Program-made: the position numbers and the translations under genes
The notes under the pieces: model-generated
The model's input: only the letters and a program-made list of their open reading frames with translations
What the model was told of the DNA's origin: nothing
Database searches by the model: none
Shown here: one piece after another, positions 27,477 through 37,580 of the stretch
Layout: each line of letters starts with the position of its first letter
Position numbering within the stretch: the stretch's first letter is position 1
Assembly (NCBI GenBank): GCA_937973635.1
Contig: CALJJZ010000047.1
Location: 1 to 64,000 of the forward strand
Direction of reading: 5' to 3'
DNA from: an uncultured Bacillota bacterium
Lineage (GTDB): Bacteria; Bacillota; Dethiobacteria; DTU022; UBA8154
DNA length: 64,000 bases

Positions 27477-28706
27477 TCAGCCCTCTTGCGGAAAAACCAA
27501 ACGGCCGTAGGCAGGCACCCCCGCCTCCCGGGGAAGGTTAAAAGCCGGCGCCGTCAAGAGGAACTCCCCCTGCAGGATCCAGTCTTTCAGCGTGGCGGCT
27601 ATCTCCCTGGCCCCGTAATAACTGGAAAGGGGGGCCGTGGGAACTTTTTTCCCGTTCACGCTGATCTCGCCGCTGCGCAGCTCGGCATAGCTCACCGTAC
27701 CCAAGACCTGCCCCAGCCCCTGGGGATAAGACTCGCTGTAATCCACCACCGGGGCAAAGATCTCGCTGTCGCTCACCGCAGCGAACCTGACCACTTCTTC
27801 GTCCAGTACCGGCAGGGGGATCCCCAGGCCGACCATCAGGGAAACACCGTAGCCGAGATAGGATATGCCCCTGAGCCAGCGGGGTGACATCTGTTTAAGG
27901 TCGCCGATCACGGCAAGGGTCCCGGCCGGAGAAGTGGGGACCCCGTTGGCGCCGCGCGGCGCCAAGGGGTTATGCTGCGTGCCGTACCAGCTCACAAAAC
28001 CCACGCCGCCGCCCAGGAATATCTTCGTTCCCGGCCCGATCGTCCGGTAATAAGGGTCGTTAAACAACGGAGAGAGCTGGCCCGAGGTGCTGTAATTGGC
28101 ATTGCCGAGGTTGGGCTTGAGAATGCCCATATAGGTATAGAGCGTGCGGTCGGTAAGGTTGACGGCCACATTATAATTCTGGTACGCATTGCGGGGGTTA
28201 AAGAGGAAAGCTTGGGGCAGCTCTTCCAGGCGAATCATCTTCTCCAGCTTCTTGCGCGGGTAACAGTCCGTCCCGTAGGCGTAGGCCTCCAAGAGGACCT
28301 CTTTGCCCGCCACCAGGTCCTCCAGGACATGGCCGCCGCCATAATTAAACTCGCCGGGGAAATTTTTATTTTCCGGGTCTGTCTCCGGGATCTGGGTGGC
28401 GCCCAAATAAGCGTCTACCGCTGCCAGGCCGGCATAAGCTTCCACGCCGTTTAGCAGTACCTTAGACATTTTCATGCGCGGCGCAGGATGGCCCAGGTTT
28501 AAAAAAGCCCCCGAGGAACACATGGGCCCAAACGTCCCCGTGGTAATCACATCGACATGGCGGGCCGTTTCCGTAACCCCCTGTGCCATAACCATGGGAA
28601 TTAACTCCTCGGCTGTGACGACAACAGCCTTTCCGGCTTGAATACGGGCATTAATTTCTGCAATGGTTTTTTTCACCAGGTCTGGCCCCTCCTTTTTACC
28701 GCACAT
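27477..28706 (-). CDS. DUF39 (COG1900) homocysteine biosynthesis protein
   Basis: VKKTIAEINARIQAGKAVVVTAEELIPMV...DVITTGTFGPMCSSGAFLNLGH...GGGVGFVSWYGTQHNP. Start uncertain. Confidence 0.88.
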   Translation of the reverse strand: MCGKKEGPDLVKKTIAEINARIQAGKAVVVTAEELIPMVMAQGVTETARHVDVITTGTFGPMCSSGAFLNLGHPAPRMKMSKVLLNGVEAYAGLAAVDAYLGATQIPETDPENKNFPGEFNYGGGHVLEDLVAGKEVLLEAYAYGTDCYPRKKLEKMIRLEELPQAFLFNPRNAYQNYNVAVNLTDRTLYTYMGILKPNLGNANYSTSGQLSPLFNDPYYRTIGPGTKIFLGGGVGFVSWYGTQHNPLAPRGANGVPTSPAGTLAVIGDLKQMSPRWLRGISYLGYGVSLMVGLGIPLPVLDEEVVRFAAVSDSEIFAPVVDYSESYPQGLGQVLGTVSYAELRSGEISVNGKKVPTAPLSSYYGAREIAATLKDWILQGEFLLTAPAFNLPREAGVPAYGRLVFPQEG

Positions 28707-28799
28707 TGGGTTATAATAAAGAAATAATACCCTGCCTGTCCCAGCGTGTCAAGGGAAGGGAGCTTCCCTTTAAAAAAGCAATCGGGGGAGTGGTAAGCT

Positions 28800-29279
28800 A
28801 TGCAGAAACCCTGGGGTATAACCGCCCGTTATATGGCCCGGGCCGGTATTATTGCCGCCCTTTATGTCGCCGTGACCTTTACCTTCTCCGCCATCAGCTA
28901 CGGCCAAGTCCAGGTCCGCCTGGCAGAGGCGCTGACCCTTTTACCCATGGTCATACCCGAGGCCGTGCTCGGCCTTTTCCTTGGCTGCCTCCTTGCCAAC
29001 CTGCTAGGGCCCTGGGGGACCATTGATATTATTTTCGGCAGCCTGATTACGCTGGTCGCCGCTTTGATCACCTACCGTTTCCGCTATACGCCGGCAGCCT
29101 ATCTCAGCCCCATCCTGTTCAACGCTTTTGGTGTCAGCCTCTACCTTTATGCTTTTTTCCGCCTCCCTTACTGGGTTACGGTTTTTTACATCGGTGCAGG
29201 CCAGGCCGTGGCCGTGCTGGCCCTTGGCCTACCCCTGCTGCGCCTGGTAAAAAAGCATTTCGCTCCAGATGATTGGTAA
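28800..29279 (+). CDS. queT: QueT transporter family protein
   Basis: ARAGIIAALYVAVTFTFSAISYGQVQVRLAEALTLLPMVIPEAVLGLFLGCLLANLLGPWGTIDIIFGSLITL. Confidence 0.9.
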   Translation: MQKPWGITARYMARAGIIAALYVAVTFTFSAISYGQVQVRLAEALTLLPMVIPEAVLGLFLGCLLANLLGPWGTIDIIFGSLITLVAALITYRFRYTPAAYLSPILFNAFGVSLYLYAFFRLPYWVTVFYIGAGQAVAVLALGLPLLRLVKKHFAPDDW

Positions 29280-29427
29280 AAGGAGCGCTAACCGCTGCAG
29301 GGCTATGGACCCGGGAAAGGCGGGGGCGGAAAGGCGGGGCGGATTTAAAAGGAGAAAACCCCGCCTGTAGTTTATACCTGCGGGGTTTAGGGCTCACAAA
29401 GGTTATCTGCTTTACAACCGACCGGGT

Positions 29428-31038
29428 TCAACGCCGGTAATACATGAGGGGGATGAGCAGCTTCTGCCCCGCCATGAGCGGTTCGTCCTCCACCAGCCCG
29501 TTGCTCTCCGCCAGATCGGCGCTCCGGAGGCCGTAATAGCGGGCAATACGCAGCAGGTTGTCACCCTTCTTTACAACATAGACAACCATGCTCGTTCCCG
29601 GCGGTACGCGGGGCGGCACGACGACGGCGACCTCCTCCACCCGGCGCGCCTTTACTTTCAGGGCAAGGCGGCTGATCTGCAAAGTGGCCGCCTCGGCGGG
29701 GGCGTAGGTAGATTTTCCCCCCTTTACACAGAGCAGCACTTCGGCATCCTCCGGCACTCCCGGCAGGTGCAGGTAACTCTGGAACGGCTCCTCCACTTCC
29801 ATGCTGAGGGGCCACCTTCCGCCGTCTCCTTTCCCGGCTGCCGGGCTGTCCGGCTCCCCAGGCCCTTCGTCCTGCCAGAAAATATCCTCCTCCCTCTTTT
29901 GTTCCGGGAGATAATAGATCTTTCGCTTCAGCATCCCCGAAACGGCCACGCCGTCGTCCTCAACCCGCACCTGCACGCTGCGCAGGCGGGGCGCTCCGGC
30001 GGCAAGCTCCTGCGGGTAGGGCAGAGGAAGGCGCTGCACAAGCTCAAGCTCTTCCCCCGCCATTCCGGCAGCACGGGGCAGTAAGAGGGGCTCTTTGTAA
30101 GTGCCGGTCCCTCTGATCTCCAGCAGCACTTCCTGCTGCAGCTGCCGCGTTACGCGCAGGAAAAGATCCACATAAGCCCGCTGCCTGGCCTTTTCGCCCT
30201 TCAGGTCGCAGGCCGCATACTCCACAACGGGGAAAAGGGAAACATGGTCGCCTTTCTGCAGGCCGGGCAGGGCAATCTCCTGTTTAAAGAACTGGCTGTT
30301 CTCGCCAAAACCGCTGCCGTCCTCGCTTTTATAAAAATAGACGGAAACAAGGTTCCCCTGGAGCAGGATCTTTTCTTTCTCCTCTTTCCATTCCAAATCG
30401 GCGAGGTAAGAGGAAAGGATTTTGAAATACTCAAGGGTGCCAGAAAATTCAAGTTCATCGCTTAAGGTCAGGGGTATGGCTTTTTCCAAAAACAGCTCTT
30501 CAAAAACCACGACTTTTCTTTCCAGCTGCTCCGGCAAAAATTTTTTTGCCCCCAGGGCCAGGGTCAGCTGCCGGTTATCCACAACGGAGAGGCAGACCTC
30601 TGTTTCCACGCTGATTTTGTAAAGGAGCTGCCCTTCCGCCTCCAGGGGCGGCCCTTCTTCGCCGAGATAAACTATGCGCCCATGGGCGTTAACCTCCATA
30701 CCCGGTTCGGCCCCGGGCAGAGCCACCTCCTGGAAAAAATCCTTCTCTGCAAAGCTGACTTCTTTAAGACCTGTTTCGCTGTAAAAGTCGGCTTTACCCT
30801 CCACCCTGCCCCTGATGGCTACGCTGTCTTTACCTTCTATCCGCACCTCCAGCAAACGGATCCAGGCCGCCAGGTTGCAAAGGGGCAGGGGCTGACCCCT
30901 TTGCCGTAAAGGCGTTTCCTGCAGGAGCAGCTCGTTTTCGACCAGGCAGCGGGTCATCTTTTCTCCCACCAGGAGCCTGTGGTGAAAATCCGTGGTGATC
31001 AGCTCTAATTTATCCTTCTGCAAAGGCGTCCGTCCCAT
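29428..31038 (-). CDS. SipL-like spore coat protein (DUF3794/SPOCS repeats plus C-terminal LysM)
   Basis: Repeated SPOCS-like segments; C-terminal LysM MVVYVVKKGDNLLRIARYYGLRSADLAESNGLVEDEPLMAGQKLLIPL. Confidence 0.85.
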   Translation of the reverse strand: MGRTPLQKDKLELITTDFHHRLLVGEKMTRCLVENELLLQETPLRQRGQPLPLCNLAAWIRLLEVRIEGKDSVAIRGRVEGKADFYSETGLKEVSFAEKDFFQEVALPGAEPGMEVNAHGRIVYLGEEGPPLEAEGQLLYKISVETEVCLSVVDNRQLTLALGAKKFLPEQLERKVVVFEELFLEKAIPLTLSDELEFSGTLEYFKILSSYLADLEWKEEKEKILLQGNLVSVYFYKSEDGSGFGENSQFFKQEIALPGLQKGDHVSLFPVVEYAACDLKGEKARQRAYVDLFLRVTRQLQQEVLLEIRGTGTYKEPLLLPRAAGMAGEELELVQRLPLPYPQELAAGAPRLRSVQVRVEDDGVAVSGMLKRKIYYLPEQKREEDIFWQDEGPGEPDSPAAGKGDGGRWPLSMEVEEPFQSYLHLPGVPEDAEVLLCVKGGKSTYAPAEAATLQISRLALKVKARRVEEVAVVVPPRVPPGTSMVVYVVKKGDNLLRIARYYGLRSADLAESNGLVEDEPLMAGQKLLIPLMYYRR

Positions 31039-31121
31039 CTTTATACCTCCTTGGCAAAGCCCTTCTCCATTTATAGATATTAAGGGGGGGGACAGATTAT
31101 GACAGGGAGCCGGAAGGCCAT

Positions 31122-31151
31122 AAAAAAAACCCGTCACTGCAAGAGCACGGG
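31122..31151 (-). terminator. Intrinsic terminator downstream of veg
   Basis: Minus strand CCCGT-N12-ACGGG followed by TTTTTTTT. Confidence 0.65.
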
Positions 31152-31212
31152 ATAAAGGTAAAAATTTTGCCGTTTCAATAATAATCCTGCTTGCTATTAT
31201 TATTATTATTGA

Positions 31213-31488
31213 TTACTCGCCCACGGCACAGACATTTATCTTCCTGTTGCCGCTGCAAAGGCTCAATTCCACTGTTTCTGTAAGTACGTCGGCATAACTG
31301 AAGGAAAACCGCTGATGGTAGGTCTTTTCATCCACCAGGACAACAAAAATCGAGGGATAGGTGCTTTCCAGGACCCCTACTTTTTCGAAGGCTTTACGCC
31401 TGCCCCGGTTCGCCCGCAGCCTGATCTGCTCCCCCACATGGCTCTCCAGTTCCTTCCTTATTTGAACCAGGGAATTTTTTTCCGCCAT
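31213..31488 (-). CDS. veg: Veg family protein
   Basis: LVQIRKELESHVGEQIRLRANRGRRKAFEKVGVLESTYPSIFVVLVDEKTYHQRFSFSYADVLTETVEL. Confidence 0.93.
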   Translation of the reverse strand: MAEKNSLVQIRKELESHVGEQIRLRANRGRRKAFEKVGVLESTYPSIFVVLVDEKTYHQRFSFSYADVLTETVELSLCSGNRKINVCAVGE

Positions 31489-31600
31489 GCTGCATCACCT
31501 CAAAACTAATTTTAAGATAAAAAAAGAGATTTGTCAAGTAAAACGGCGATTTATTCCCTTTAAAACCTTACTTTCCCGCATTTTCGCTTGTTTTTACCCC

Positions 31601-32083
31601 TTACTTTGTATATTTATCTGCAACCTTGCTCGCCCCATAGGATTCAGGCTTAATGCGGGCATCAAAACCGCTGCCGATGACCATGCCCACCACTTCGCGG
31701 ATCAGCTCCTTCGTATCCCCCGCTTCTCCCACATCCAGGTGGATCTCCACATTTAGCTGGGCGTGGCCGTTTTCTGAGAGCAGCGCGGAAAAACGGCCGG
31801 CTACATCAAGGCTCAAGGAGGCTTCAAAAAAGATACGCTGTCTCAGGCTTTCCAGGAAGCGCCTTTTTTCCCGGTAAAAAAAATAACGGCCGCCTTTACC
31901 CACACGATGGATGATGACGGCCGTCACAAAAGTAGTCTCTGCCTCATGGTGCGTCTGCGAATCGGTGCCGATAATCAGCTTGTATTGATCGCCCGGTTGT
32001 TCCCGGATGAAAGCGACAATATCGTTGAAAGTTTCCTGCAAAGTCATCTTCCCTTTACTGGGGCTGGTGAAAAGCATGGGCAA
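31601..32083 (-). CDS. DUF458 / YkuK RNase H-like protein
   Basis: YKLIIGTDSQTHHEAETTFVTAVIIHRVGKGGRYFFYREK...VEIHLDVGEAGDTKELIREVVGMVIGSGF. Confidence 0.85.
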   Translation of the reverse strand: MPMLFTSPSKGKMTLQETFNDIVAFIREQPGDQYKLIIGTDSQTHHEAETTFVTAVIIHRVGKGGRYFFYREKRRFLESLRQRIFFEASLSLDVAGRFSALLSENGHAQLNVEIHLDVGEAGDTKELIREVVGMVIGSGFDARIKPESYGASKVADKYTK

Positions 32084-32174
32084 AAAGCCTTCTTCCTACT
32101 AAAGATAAGACAAAAGATCTTATAACATGGACCACCTGAAATTGCTGCCCCAAAACCCGGCTGCTTGCTTCTTT

Positions 32175-33131
32175 TTACTTATAATTATAAATTATTTCGC
32201 CCAGCTTTGCAAATTCGGCGAGGGAAAGGGTCTCTCCCCTGCGTCCGGGGTCGACGCCGGCCTGCGCCAGTATGGCGGCCCAATCATGCCGGCCGCCTCC
32301 GCCGACTCCCTGCAGCGCGTTTAAGAGCGTTTTTCTCCTCTTTTGAAAAACGGCGCGGACCAGCGACCAGAATAGGGGCTCATGGGGGACAGAGACGGCA
32401 GGGCGGGGAAGGGTCTCCAGCAGGACTACGGCCGAATCCACGGCCGGGCGGGGGTAGAAGACCTGGCGCGACACCTTAAAGAGCAGACTGCAGCGGCAGT
32501 AGTAACGGCAAAGGACCGTCAGGGCGCCGTAGTCTTTGCTCCCCGGTTCCGCCAGCATACGCCTCGCCACCTCCAGCTGCACCATGAGGACCAGCAACGC
32601 CGGGCGGCAGTTGCCCTGCAGGATCTGGAAAAGGAGCGGCGTCGTCAGGTAATAGGGAAGGTTTGCCACTACCTTTACCTCCTCCCGGGTAAGCGGCGCG
32701 GCCAAGCTTTCCTGCTCCGCCGCTGCGCCGGGCCCACAGAAAAATATATCCAAGTTCAGGCGCCGCACGTCCGCCTCCACAACACGGAGATTGGTCAGCC
32801 CCCTGAGCAGGGCCTGCTCCCGTAAAAAAGCGGCCAAACCCCGGTCCTGTTCAATGGCAACCACACTGGAAACGCGCTCTGCCGCCGTCAGGGAGATAGC
32901 CCCCGGGCCGGCGCCGATATCCACGACCCGGTCCTGCGGTTTTAACGCCGCCGCCTCCATAATTTTTTCCAGGATATTCTCGTCCACAAGAAAGTGCTGG
33001 CCCTGGGTACGGCGGGGCTGCAGGCCGCGGGCGCGCAGCAGCTCCCGCAGAACAGAAGGAGAGGTTATCTTTGGCGCGGCCCGGCCCCGTCCCGTCGTCT
33101 TTTGCTCCCTGTTTTCCTCCCGCTCTTCCAT
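32175..33131 (-). CDS. rsmA: 16S rRNA (adenine1518/1519-N6) dimethyltransferase
   Basis: QHFLVDENILEKIMEAAALKPQDRVVDIGAGPGAISLTAAERV...VVANLPYYLTTPLLFQIL. Confidence 0.96.
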   Translation of the reverse strand: MEEREENREQKTTGRGRAAPKITSPSVLRELLRARGLQPRRTQGQHFLVDENILEKIMEAAALKPQDRVVDIGAGPGAISLTAAERVSSVVAIEQDRGLAAFLREQALLRGLTNLRVVEADVRRLNLDIFFCGPGAAAEQESLAAPLTREEVKVVANLPYYLTTPLLFQILQGNCRPALLVLMVQLEVARRMLAEPGSKDYGALTVLCRYYCRCSLLFKVSRQVFYPRPAVDSAVVLLETLPRPAVSVPHEPLFWSLVRAVFQKRRKTLLNALQGVGGGGRHDWAAILAQAGVDPGRRGETLSLAEFAKLGEIIYNYK

Positions 33132-33298
33132 GAAGCCCTTCCTTTCCCCTTTACCGCCTGCCCGGTTGGTCCTTTACGGCAGAACCTTTTGCCCTTCCGT
33201 CAGCAGAATTTTCCCCTATATTAAAGACAAAAGCTATTGCTTATACTAAGAAGGGCATGTTAAGATTATTTTACGCCAAATAACGGGAGAAAATAAAG

Positions 33299-33979
33299 AT
33301 GATACCCCTCAGGGACAGCGTCCGGCCCCGCCGTACCCCCTATGTAAATATTTCCCTCATTCTCCTGAACATAGGGGTCTTTTTGTTCACCCTTAATTTA
33401 TCCCCGGGCGAACTGCTCCGGCTCTTTAACGAGTACGGCGTGATCCCCCGCGCCTTTGTCCTCTCCCTGCTGCAGGGCGCCTCCCCGGAGCAGACCTTTT
33501 TGCCCTTTGTTACTTCCATCTTCCTGCACGGCGGCTGGCTGCACCTGCTGGGCAATATGCTTTACCTGTGGGTCTTCGGCGACAATGTGGAAGACCGCCT
33601 GGGACACGGGGGCTACCTCCTCTTTTACCTGGCTGCCGGGGCCGCGGGCAGCTTTGCCCATATCGCCGCCAACATCCAGTCCGAGATCCCCACCATCGGC
33701 GCCAGCGGCGCCATCGCCGGGGTGCTGGGAGCGTACCTGATCTTTTTCCCCCGGGCCCGGGTGCTTACCCTTATCCCCATCGGCTTTTTCCTTACTACGG
33801 CGCGCCTGCCCGCGCCTTTGTTCCTTTTTATCTGGTTCATCCTGCAGCTCCTCAATGCTTCCCTGGCCGGCCTGGTTTCAGGGGCCCAGACCGTGGCCTG
33901 GTGGGCGCATATCGGCGGTTTCCTCGCCGGCTTTGGCCTCGCCCTCGGGTTATCCCTCTATAAAAGGCTCTTTACCTAG
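33299..33979 (+). CDS. Rhomboid family intramembrane serine protease
   Basis: FLHGGWLHLLGNMLYLWVFGDNVEDRLGHGGYLLFYL...PTIGASGAIAGVLGAYL...WWAHIGGFLAGF. Confidence 0.95.
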   Translation: MIPLRDSVRPRRTPYVNISLILLNIGVFLFTLNLSPGELLRLFNEYGVIPRAFVLSLLQGASPEQTFLPFVTSIFLHGGWLHLLGNMLYLWVFGDNVEDRLGHGGYLLFYLAAGAAGSFAHIAANIQSEIPTIGASGAIAGVLGAYLIFFPRARVLTLIPIGFFLTTARLPAPLFLFIWFILQLLNASLAGLVSGAQTVAWWAHIGGFLAGFGLALGLSLYKRLFT

Positions 33980-34006
33980 CCGTTTCCGTATCTCTATTTC
34001 TGCCGC

Positions 34007-34804
34007 TCAGCGGGCAACTACGGCCAGACTGACAGAACTCCAGCCTGCCTGCCGGAGCGCCAGGCAGGCGGCATGGGCCGTAGCGCCGGAAGTCAGGATG
34101 TCGTCCACCAGCAGCAGGCGTTTTAGGCCCGTCCCCTTATCCCCACCGCTATCCCCACCGCCGGGCTGAGCGTCGCAGCAAAAAGCCCCTTGCATATTCT
34201 CCAGGCGTCCCTGACGGTCTAGCCCCGTCTGGCTTTTTGTCTCCCGGTTACGCCTGAGCATGGCCCTGACGGGGATCCCCAGCTCACGACCCGCCGCTAC
34301 CGCCAGCAGGGCTGCCTGGTTATAGCCCCGCTCCCGCTGACGTCGGGGGTGCAGGGGTACGGGCACCAGCGCCTCCACCTCGCCGAGCCAGGGCATGGCG
34401 GAGAGACGTGCCGCCAGGAGCCGTCCCAGGGGCACGGCCAGCCCCCTGGCACCGTTGTACTTAAAACGGTGCAGGGCCTCCCGCAGAGCCCCTGTATAGC
34501 TCCCCAGGGCGCAGCAATGGTCAAAGGCGGGAGGAGCGGCGCGGCAGCGGCGGCACTCCTGCACCTTTTCCGCTTCCGGCAGGGGCCGGGCACAACGGGG
34601 GCAACAGTTTTCCAGCCAAGGCAGCCCGGCCGCACAGCCTGCGCAGAGAATACCTCCCTCCCCAAAGCCGGGCAGAGCCGAGGGCAGTTTTTCCCCCGTC
34701 CCCCCCGGCGAAGCTGCCGCCCCGGCGCCGGTGGCAAGGATTTTGCCGCAAAAGGGGCAGGCGGGAGGGAAGAAAAGATCTAGTATTGCCTGCAACAGGG
34801 ACAT
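34007..34804 (-). CDS. ComF/ComFC family phosphoribosyltransferase-like protein
   Basis: FFPPACPFCGK...CAGC...CPRCARPLPEAEKVQECRRC...LVPVPLHPRRQRERGYNQAALLA...LLVDDILTSGATAHA. Confidence 0.93.
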   Translation of the reverse strand: MSLLQAILDLFFPPACPFCGKILATGAGAAASPGGTGEKLPSALPGFGEGGILCAGCAAGLPWLENCCPRCARPLPEAEKVQECRRCRAAPPAFDHCCALGSYTGALREALHRFKYNGARGLAVPLGRLLAARLSAMPWLGEVEALVPVPLHPRRQRERGYNQAALLAVAAGRELGIPVRAMLRRNRETKSQTGLDRQGRLENMQGAFCCDAQPGGGDSGGDKGTGLKRLLLVDDILTSGATAHAACLALRQAGWSSVSLAVVAR

Positions 34805-34985
34805 GCCGAGCGCTCCGTTCCCCCTTTAAAAAGTAAGGATAAGCGTGCAGATCTTGCTCAAATTAAGTTAAAATTATCGTTGCTAAAAGATACAAATTTG
34901 GTTATAATTTGATATATTTAAACTAATTGCCTTAAATGTAGAATAAATGCCAGCAGTCAGCAACGGCAAAGAAAGGAAGCAGAGG

Positions 34986-35150
34986 ATGGAAAAGGAAAAA
35001 GCTCTCCAAGAAATAAACCGTCTGCGCGAGCAGCTGCACCAGCTTTACCTGCGGGACAACGGCATTACGGAAGCGGTACTACATACATCGGTTTTGTTGG
35101 ACAGGTCTATCTACGCTTACCTTAAAGCGGGCAGCGAAACCTTAAATTAA
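34986..35150 (+). CDS. Spo0E-like aspartyl-phosphate phosphatase family protein
   Basis: ~54 aa with EINRLREQLHQLYLRDNGITEAVLHTSVLLDRSIYAYLKA, resembling the Spo0E I..L...L......(S)..LD..I..Y pattern. Confidence 0.6.
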   Translation: MEKEKALQEINRLREQLHQLYLRDNGITEAVLHTSVLLDRSIYAYLKAGSETLN

Positions 35151-35167
35151 GGTAAGGGAGCAGGGGC

Positions 35168-37534
35168 TTAACTGCCACGCTGCTGCAGGCGCAGGGCCAG
35201 GTTGCTGTAGCGCTGCACCACCCTGTTGTTGTTTACAGCAATGGCAATGGCGCGGCGCGAACCCACCAGCACCACCAGGCGGCGGGCCCTGGTAATGGCC
35301 GTATAAAGCAGGTTGCGCTGGAGCATGACATAGTGCTGCGTGATTACAGGCATTACCACCACGGGGTACTCGCTGCCCTGGCTTTTATGCACGGAAACGG
35401 CGTACGCCAGGACCAGTTCGTCAAGGCCCGAGGAATCATAGACGACCTCCCGGCCGGCGAGCTGGTCCGGGTAAGTCACCACCAGCTCCCCTTCTTCCCG
35501 GTCCAAGGCCGTAATACGCCCTATATCCCCGTTAAAAACTTCTTTTTCATAGTTGTTGCGGATCTGCATTACCTTGTCCCCAAGGCGGAAAGTAAAGCCG
35601 CCGTAGCTCAGCTCGCCCTTGTGGCGGGCCGCAGGGTTTAGCTCTTCCTGCAGCAGTTTGTTCAGGAGCTCCACCCCGGCCCTGGTGCGGCGCATGGGGG
35701 TCAGCACCTGGATCTCTTCCACGGGGTCAAAGGAACCGAAACGGGGCAGCCTTTCCCGGCAGAGCTCCACGATGATCTCCGTAACCCGCTCCGGGTTTTC
35801 TTCAGGGATAAAGAAAAAATCTTTCTCCCGCCTGTTTAAATAGGGAAACTCCCCTTTATTGATCTGGTGCGCGTTGACAACGATCATGCTCTCGCGGGCC
35901 TGGCGGAAGATGGTCTGCAGGCGGACACTGGGCACTGCTCCCGAGGCCAGCACGTCCCGCAGGACATTGCCCGCCCCCACGGAAGGCAGCTGGTCCACAT
36001 CCCCCACCAGGATCAAGCGGCACCCGTCAGGCAGGGCTTTGAGCAGGTTGTAAAAAAGGATCAGGTCCACCATAGAAACCTCGTCCACGATCACGACCTG
36101 GGCAGGGAGGGGGTTGTCTTCGTTGCGCTGGTAACGAAAACCCTGGCTTTCTGTATAGGAATACTCCAGGAGCCTGTGGATCGTCCTGGCCTCCATCCCC
36201 GTGGCTTCAGCCATACGCCGGGCGGCGCGCCCCGTGGGCGCGGCCAGCATGATTTTCAGCTTCAGGCGCTGAAAGAGCCGGATTAAGGTCCTGATGGTGG
36301 TCGTCTTTCCGGTGCCGGGGCCGCCCGTAATCACCATGACGCCGTTTTCGCAGGCCCCCCGGACCGCCTCTACCTGCTCCGCCGCCAATTTTATTTTTTC
36401 CTCCTGCAGGACAGCCTGCAGGACGTCTCCCTCCCGGGGGAGAAAAAGGATGAGCTGTTTCTGCAAAAGGGCCAGGAGCTTCTGGGCGGCGCCTTTTTCC
36501 GCAAAGTAAAAGGGCGCGGCGTAGATAATCGGCTCCCCGCTTGCGTCCTGCTCCTGGAAAAGGAGGCGTTCCCGCAGCAGGCCCTGCAGCTGTTCCAGGA
36601 CCAGCCCTTCCGAGAGCCGGAGGGCGGGGTCTTGTTCCGGCTTTGCCGCCGCCGTTTCTGCTGCGGCCCCTTTATTCGTGCCCTTTGCCTCTCCCCCCGT
36701 ATCCCCGTCGGCCTCTCCGTCGGCCTCTCCGTCCGCCCCGCCGCTCCCTTCTTTTCCCGGCCGGCAGAGGATATCCACAACGCGGCGGCAGAGCTCCTCC
36801 CGGGGCAAGTACACGTGCCCTTCGTCGGCGGCCTGGTTTAAGAGGAAAAGAAAAGCAGCCCTGACCCGCTGGGGGGCGTTAAAGGGCAGCCCCAGTTTGC
36901 GGGCTATTTTATCCGCCGTAATAAAGCCGATACCGTAAACTTCCTCCGCCAGGCGGTAGGGGTTCTCTTTAAGCAGGGGGATACTCTCTTTGCCGTAATG
37001 CTTGAAGATGCGCACCGCCAGAGAAGGGCTCACCCCATAATGCTGGAGGAAAAGCATCACTTCCCGGATCTCCTGCTGCTGCAGATAGCTTTGTTGGATC
37101 AGGGCGGCCTTTTTGGGGCCGATACCGGGCACCTCCGTGAGCCGCGCCGGTTCCGTGGCGATCACCTCCAGGACCTCCATGCCGAAATGTTTGAGCAGCA
37201 GGCGGGCCAGGTGCGTACCCACGCCTTTGATCAGGCCGGAGGCGAGGAAACGCTCCAAACCCTTCCTGCTGGTGGGGATGACCATCTCCCATTCCCGGGC
37301 CAGAAACTGCCGCCCGTAACGGGCATGGACCGTCCATTCGCCGCGCAAAAGGAGACTCTCCCCCTCCTGCAAAGGGGGAAAATAGCCCACAATGGTGACA
37401 TTTTCCCTGCCTTTGCAGCTGAGGCGGCCGACCATATACGACGTTTCGCTGCTATAAAAGGTAATCCTCTCCAGGATCCCCTCCAGGCTCTCCAATAACA
37501 GGGCCTCCCCCGTGGCAAAAATCCAAAAAACCAA
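35168..37534 (-). CDS. recD2: RecD2-type ATP-dependent DNA helicase
   Basis: VMVITGGPGTGKTTTIRTLIRLFQRLKLKIMLAAPTGRAARRMAEATG...VIVDEVSMVDL...YAVSVHKSQGSEYPVVVMP. Confidence 0.95.
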   Translation of the reverse strand: MVFWIFATGEALLLESLEGILERITFYSSETSYMVGRLSCKGRENVTIVGYFPPLQEGESLLLRGEWTVHARYGRQFLAREWEMVIPTSRKGLERFLASGLIKGVGTHLARLLLKHFGMEVLEVIATEPARLTEVPGIGPKKAALIQQSYLQQQEIREVMLFLQHYGVSPSLAVRIFKHYGKESIPLLKENPYRLAEEVYGIGFITADKIARKLGLPFNAPQRVRAAFLFLLNQAADEGHVYLPREELCRRVVDILCRPGKEGSGGADGEADGEADGDTGGEAKGTNKGAAAETAAAKPEQDPALRLSEGLVLEQLQGLLRERLLFQEQDASGEPIIYAAPFYFAEKGAAQKLLALLQKQLILFLPREGDVLQAVLQEEKIKLAAEQVEAVRGACENGVMVITGGPGTGKTTTIRTLIRLFQRLKLKIMLAAPTGRAARRMAEATGMEARTIHRLLEYSYTESQGFRYQRNEDNPLPAQVVIVDEVSMVDLILFYNLLKALPDGCRLILVGDVDQLPSVGAGNVLRDVLASGAVPSVRLQTIFRQARESMIVVNAHQINKGEFPYLNRREKDFFFIPEENPERVTEIIVELCRERLPRFGSFDPVEEIQVLTPMRRTRAGVELLNKLLQEELNPAARHKGELSYGGFTFRLGDKVMQIRNNYEKEVFNGDIGRITALDREEGELVVTYPDQLAGREVVYDSSGLDELVLAYAVSVHKSQGSEYPVVVMPVITQHYVMLQRNLLYTAITRARRLVVLVGSRRAIAIAVNNNRVVQRYSNLALRLQQRGS

Positions 37535-37580
37535 AGGGCGGCCGCGCCGGCATCCTGCCGCCCGCCGTTAATCCCCTGCC

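Noticed and set aside
28707-28799. preQ1 riboswitch upstream of queT
   Set aside because: AAGGGAAGGGAGCTTCCCTTTAAAAAAGC has a hairpin plus A-rich tail, but the loop sequence does not match the preQ1-I or preQ1-II consensus I know.
31190-31211. ATT trinucleotide microsatellite next to veg
   Set aside because: Only about five units, downstream of a stop codon; likely neutral.
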